22,113 bases of DNA, taken from a virus. Below the pieces are notes generated by a model that saw nothing but the letters and a program-made list of their open reading frames with translations, ran no database searches and was not told where the DNA came from. The stretch covers positions 1-22,113 of the IMG/VR virus record IMGVR_UViG_3300046385_000033; one strand, written 5' to 3'. The translations under genes were made by a program, and so were the position numbers. Position 1 is the first letter of the stretch; each line of letters begins with the position of its first letter. Shown here piece by piece: positions 19,440 to 22,113 of the stretch.

Positions 19440-21758
19440 ATGATCTTAGAAAAACAAACACAATCTTTAATACATGAAGTCAATAGTACACAAGCTACTA
19501 TTGGTATGTCGTTAGACTTAGACTCTGCACAAGTATTGATGCAGATGTTAAGTAAGAATCTTTATTCAGATGCTATTGGTTCAACAATACGCGAGTGTGC
19601 TAGTAATGCACTAGACTCACATCGTAGGGCTGGTGTTGATACACCTATTATTGTTAAGCTCACTAAGGTATCTAATAACTATGAGTTCTCTGTTGAGGAC
19701 TTTGGTACAGGCTTAGATGCTGATGATGTAGAAAACATTATCAGTAAGTATGGTAAGAGTACAAAGCGTAATAGCACTACAGAATTAGGTATGATGGGCC
19801 TTGGTTTTAAGGCTCCATTAGCTTACGCATCTAGCTTTTATTTTACAGCACGTAAGAATGGTGTGGAACGTAAGTATATGATGTACGAAGGAGAAGATGT
19901 AAATTCTATCGACTTGTTACATGAAGGACCTACTGATAAGAGTAATGGCATCAAGATTACCATCCCTGTTAAGTGGTCAGATAGCTATGACTTCAAGACT
20001 AAGATTAAAGAGCAGCTAGCATATTTTGAAAGCGTATACTTTGATGTTGATGATATGAACAACCAGTTCACCATCTTCAGAAGTGAGCACTATCAGAAGT
20101 CTGAATTATGTCCAGATCACAATCTGCATGTATGTCTTGATAACGTTTACTATCCATTAGACTTTGACAAGCTTGGTATCAAACGTATCGATGTACGCCT
20201 TGGTCTTAAGTTTAGTCTTACAGATGGTATATTTCCAACTCCTAACAGAGAGGCATTGAGATACACTCAGGAAGCTAAGCAGATCATCCTTGCTAAGATT
20301 GCAACTGTAGCTAATGTATTCATGGCTAAATACAATGAAACTATTGTAGATACAGACGATGTACGTACAGCTATTGAGTATTTTAGTTCAAGTGCTAGAT
20401 ATATCAAGAACCACAATGGTGATGATATGGAAGTTACTGAAATCTTGAAGCATGCTACGATTCCAATGCGTAAACCAACGTTGATAGGATGTACATATTT
20501 CACAGCAGAAAGTCTTTTCAAAGTTAAAGACTATATGATGTTTGAGTATGAAGCAAAGTATGAACTTAATAGTTACAGAAGTAGACTATCTGAAACTAGA
20601 GGTCATTGGGATAAGCAAGTTAACATTAGTAGAAATAGATCAAGTGCTCAGCTTGCTATATTCACTGGTGTATTTGGTGATCGTAAACGTCGTTACATTA
20701 AAGAGATATGGAAAGGTAAATCTGTAAAGTTTGTCAAGAAGGTTACAGACTTCACTTTATTCTCTAAAGATAAAGCAAAGAGAAATACAATTCTTGGTAG
20801 TCCAGATATGTCTTCCTACTTTGATTTATTGAAGTTGTACAACTATCCTAAGACGCAGTGGCGAGCGATCATTACAGAGTTTCAATCTTGTGTCAATAAG
20901 ATAGTTGAAGAGTTTATTGATCTTGATGCTATTGAGATACCAGAAGCATGGATTGCTGCTGATAAAGCTAAGAACTACAAACCTAAGCCTAAAGCTTCTA
21001 AAAATGGTGGCGTAAAAGAGAAAGGTGATGTCAATTGTAAGATAGCTGAGACTCCTGAACGTTATACAGGATCCAATGCTAAGTTTACACCTATCATACT
21101 AAGTGGTAAAACTCTTCACACAAGAAAGAGTTTGACTGTTTATGGTAAGGAGTCTGATCGTCCAGTGTTAGATTATCTATTTGGTATGTTTAAGAACCAT
21201 GTTAATTTGGTAATTATGTCTGATAGAGAAATTAAAGTGTTGGAGATGTACAATCTTCATAACTTTATGAGCCTAGAAACATTCTTGAAAGGTGATAACA
21301 AACCATTCAGACGTGTAGTTATAGCAAGACTTATCAAGAAGATGATGGGTGTTTATGATGCTACGTTTAATGCTAAACCAGGAATGAGAGAAGTGTTACC
21401 TGAACTTACAAAAGATGTGGATACATTAGTTAGATTTAAAAAGCTATATCATAATGATTATGCTACATCAACTACATGTGAAACGTTCAATATTGATAAG
21501 TTTGCTTCAGAGAATAACAAGTATGATGTAGAACTATATCCATTGTTGTTAAAAGTAGATAAGCTTGTTACAAAGTTTCCATTTATAGAAACAATTGCAT
21601 ATCACATGAAAACTTATCCTGGCGTTAATGTAGACCCAATGATAACTGTTCTTAAAGATATGTGTCGTTACAAGAAAGCACGTATGGGTAAGCCTAATTA
21701 CAACATCACCACAGAGGTAAAACCAGAGGTGGTGGAAGTTTTAGATGAGGCTGCATAG
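19440..21758 (+). CDS. rIIA-like GHKL ATPase (772 aa)
   Basis: The N-terminal 200 residues form a GHKL (Hsp90/gyrase/MutL-type) ATPase: N-box R-E52-C-A-S-N56-A-L-D, G1 box D87-F-G-T-G91, G2 box G117-M-M-G-L-G122-F-K-A-P. This arrangement and total length resemble phage T4 rIIA (725 aa), a protein linked to exclusion of competing phages and membrane effects. The start is ATG 19440; an upstream in-frame TTG is rejected because it overlaps the previous gene. The remaining chain has a Lys-rich linker near residues 520-545 and an unrecognised C-terminal part. A rIIB-like gene follows. Confidence 0.78.
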   Translation: MILEKQTQSLIHEVNSTQATIGMSLDLDSAQVLMQMLSKNLYSDAIGSTIRECASNALDSHRRAGVDTPIIVKLTKVSNNYEFSVEDFGTGLDADDVENIISKYGKSTKRNSTTELGMMGLGFKAPLAYASSFYFTARKNGVERKYMMYEGEDVNSIDLLHEGPTDKSNGIKITIPVKWSDSYDFKTKIKEQLAYFESVYFDVDDMNNQFTIFRSEHYQKSELCPDHNLHVCLDNVYYPLDFDKLGIKRIDVRLGLKFSLTDGIFPTPNREALRYTQEAKQIILAKIATVANVFMAKYNETIVDTDDVRTAIEYFSSSARYIKNHNGDDMEVTEILKHATIPMRKPTLIGCTYFTAESLFKVKDYMMFEYEAKYELNSYRSRLSETRGHWDKQVNISRNRSSAQLAIFTGVFGDRKRRYIKEIWKGKSVKFVKKVTDFTLFSKDKAKRNTILGSPDMSSYFDLLKLYNYPKTQWRAIITEFQSCVNKIVEEFIDLDAIEIPEAWIAADKAKNYKPKPKASKNGGVKEKGDVNCKIAETPERYTGSNAKFTPIILSGKTLHTRKSLTVYGKESDRPVLDYLFGMFKNHVNLVIMSDREIKVLEMYNLHNFMSLETFLKGDNKPFRRVVIARLIKKMMGVYDATFNAKPGMREVLPELTKDVDTLVRFKKLYHNDYATSTTCETFNIDKFASENNKYDVELYPLLLKVDKLVTKFPFIETIAYHMKTYPGVNVDPMITVLKDMCRYKKARMGKPNYNITTEVKPEVVEVLDEAA

Positions 21759-21795
21759 TTCTGATTATCAATTAGTTAAATAGTATTTTCAACTT

Positions 21796-21836
21796 GAGAA
21801 TGTCCAGTTTATTGTGTAATTTACTGGACATTCTTA
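21796..21836 (+). terminator. Terminator-like hairpin after the rIIA-like gene
   Basis: AGAATGTCCAGT (21797-21808) is perfectly complementary to ACTGGACATTCT (21823-21834), giving a 12-bp stem with a 14-nt loop. There is no long T run, only CTTATAAA, so termination may be partial. Confidence 0.7.
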
Positions 21837-21850
21837 TAAACAATCACAAA

Positions 21851-22113
21851 ATGAACAATTCAAGTTTAGAGTTCTTTAAGTCCTTATTAGATCGTGATAA
21901 GGCAGTGTTAGACATGATAAATGATGTCGTAACATCTAATGATGTTATCAAGAGCAGCGGTAAGCCTTATGCAAACATCAAGTTTGTTAATGATGTACTA
22001 ACTGTCATCTTGAACGATGGTAATATCATCAGTAAGCACCCAGCTACAATCGATCACTTTAATCTTGCTCGTGAAGCAAAGAGTGAGATTGAGTTGTTTA
22101 CTGTATGTAGTTC
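21851..22113 (+). CDS. rIIB-like protein, 3'-truncated by window edge
   Basis: A frame opens at ATG 21851 after an A-rich leader (AATCACAAA) and runs to the window edge without a stop (87 residues seen). The start is helical (L-E-F-F-K-S-L-L-D-R-D), then comes F-V-N-D-V-L-T-V-I-L-N-D-G-N-I-I and H-F-N-L-A-R-E-A-K. The strand-turn-strand plus helix layout, and the position right after a rIIA-like gene, suggest a rIIB-like protein; sequence support alone is weak. The rest lies beyond the window. Confidence 0.5.
   Translation, partial: MNNSSLEFFKSLLDRDKAVLDMINDVVTSNDVIKSSGKPYANIKFVNDVLTVILNDGNIISKHPATIDHFNLAREAKSEIELFTVCS

Noticed and set aside
1-22113. Stop-codon reassignment (as in some crAss-like phages)
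   Set aside because: TAA, TGA and TAG all terminate genes with correctly spaced downstream starts (TAG at 535, 712, 10410, 10851, 21756), and large enzymes read through without internal stops.
1-22113. tRNA genes, CRISPR arrays or integrase
   Set aside because: No cloverleaf-like intergenic segment, no regularly spaced repeat array and no recombinase motif were seen; intergenic gaps are mostly under 140 nt.

Overview
The window reads as a stretch of an AT-rich, double-stranded DNA tailed-phage genome. All 44 genes I support are on the + strand, packed end to end with many ATGA or TAATG stop/start overlaps. The host is most likely a member of the Bacteroidota. Three observations support this: genes outside translationally coupled pairs start after A-rich leaders (often AAAACTA) with no clear Shine-Dalgarno sequence; one promoter fits the Bacteroidota consensus (TTTG, 19 nt, TATATTTG); and several small proteins match patterns I recall from Bacteroidota phages. 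TAA, TGA and TAG all end genes, so the standard bacterial code applies. The replication gene set (family B polymerase, DnaB-type helicase, small SF2 helicase, Sak4-like ATPase, probable SSB, DnaG-type primase, UDG, DUF932) is compatible with a crAss-like phage or another large Bacteroidota phage. No structural genes, integrase, tRNAs or CRISPR arrays were seen, so neither taxonomy nor lifestyle is proven.

Layout. 1-714: a 5'-truncated gene and three very small genes, two of them membrane proteins, ending at a terminator (733-768). 794-4426: a run of small unknown genes, including several membrane proteins, a lipoprotein and a 25-residue membrane micropeptide. 4423-6372: family B DNA polymerase with an intact exonuclease domain. 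6374-8579: a coiled-coil protein, a lipoprotein, a small unknown protein, and a secreted collagen-like protein with a YadA-type outer-membrane anchor, which is a complete trimeric autotransporter. 8580-9317: a self-contained cassette with terminator, promoter, a GIY-YIG nuclease fused to a HipB/XRE-like DNA-binding domain, and terminator, bounded by a 12-bp direct repeat. 9341-12336: eleven small overlapping genes, several cysteine-rich. 12293-16667: a replication/recombination operon (candidate helicase accessory factor, DnaB-type helicase, SF2 helicase, Sak4-like ATPase, SSB) ended by a terminator. 16753-21758: primase, a micro-gene, DUF932, UDG-family protein and a rIIA-like GHKL ATPase, ended by a terminator. 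21851 to the end: a rIIB-like partial gene.

How it fits together. Polymerase, helicase, primase, SSB, Sak4 and UDG would run phage DNA synthesis and recombination. The membrane proteins, lipoproteins and autotransporter look like an envelope-modifying set acting on the infected host. The rIIA/rIIB-like pair is usually linked to competition with other phages or prophages. Most notable: the phage-borne trimeric autotransporter; the GIY-YIG/XRE cassette, whose removal at the direct repeat would restore a long terminator-like hairpin; a UDG-family protein whose catalytic Asp is replaced by Cys; and a codon-usage mosaic inside the polymerase gene.
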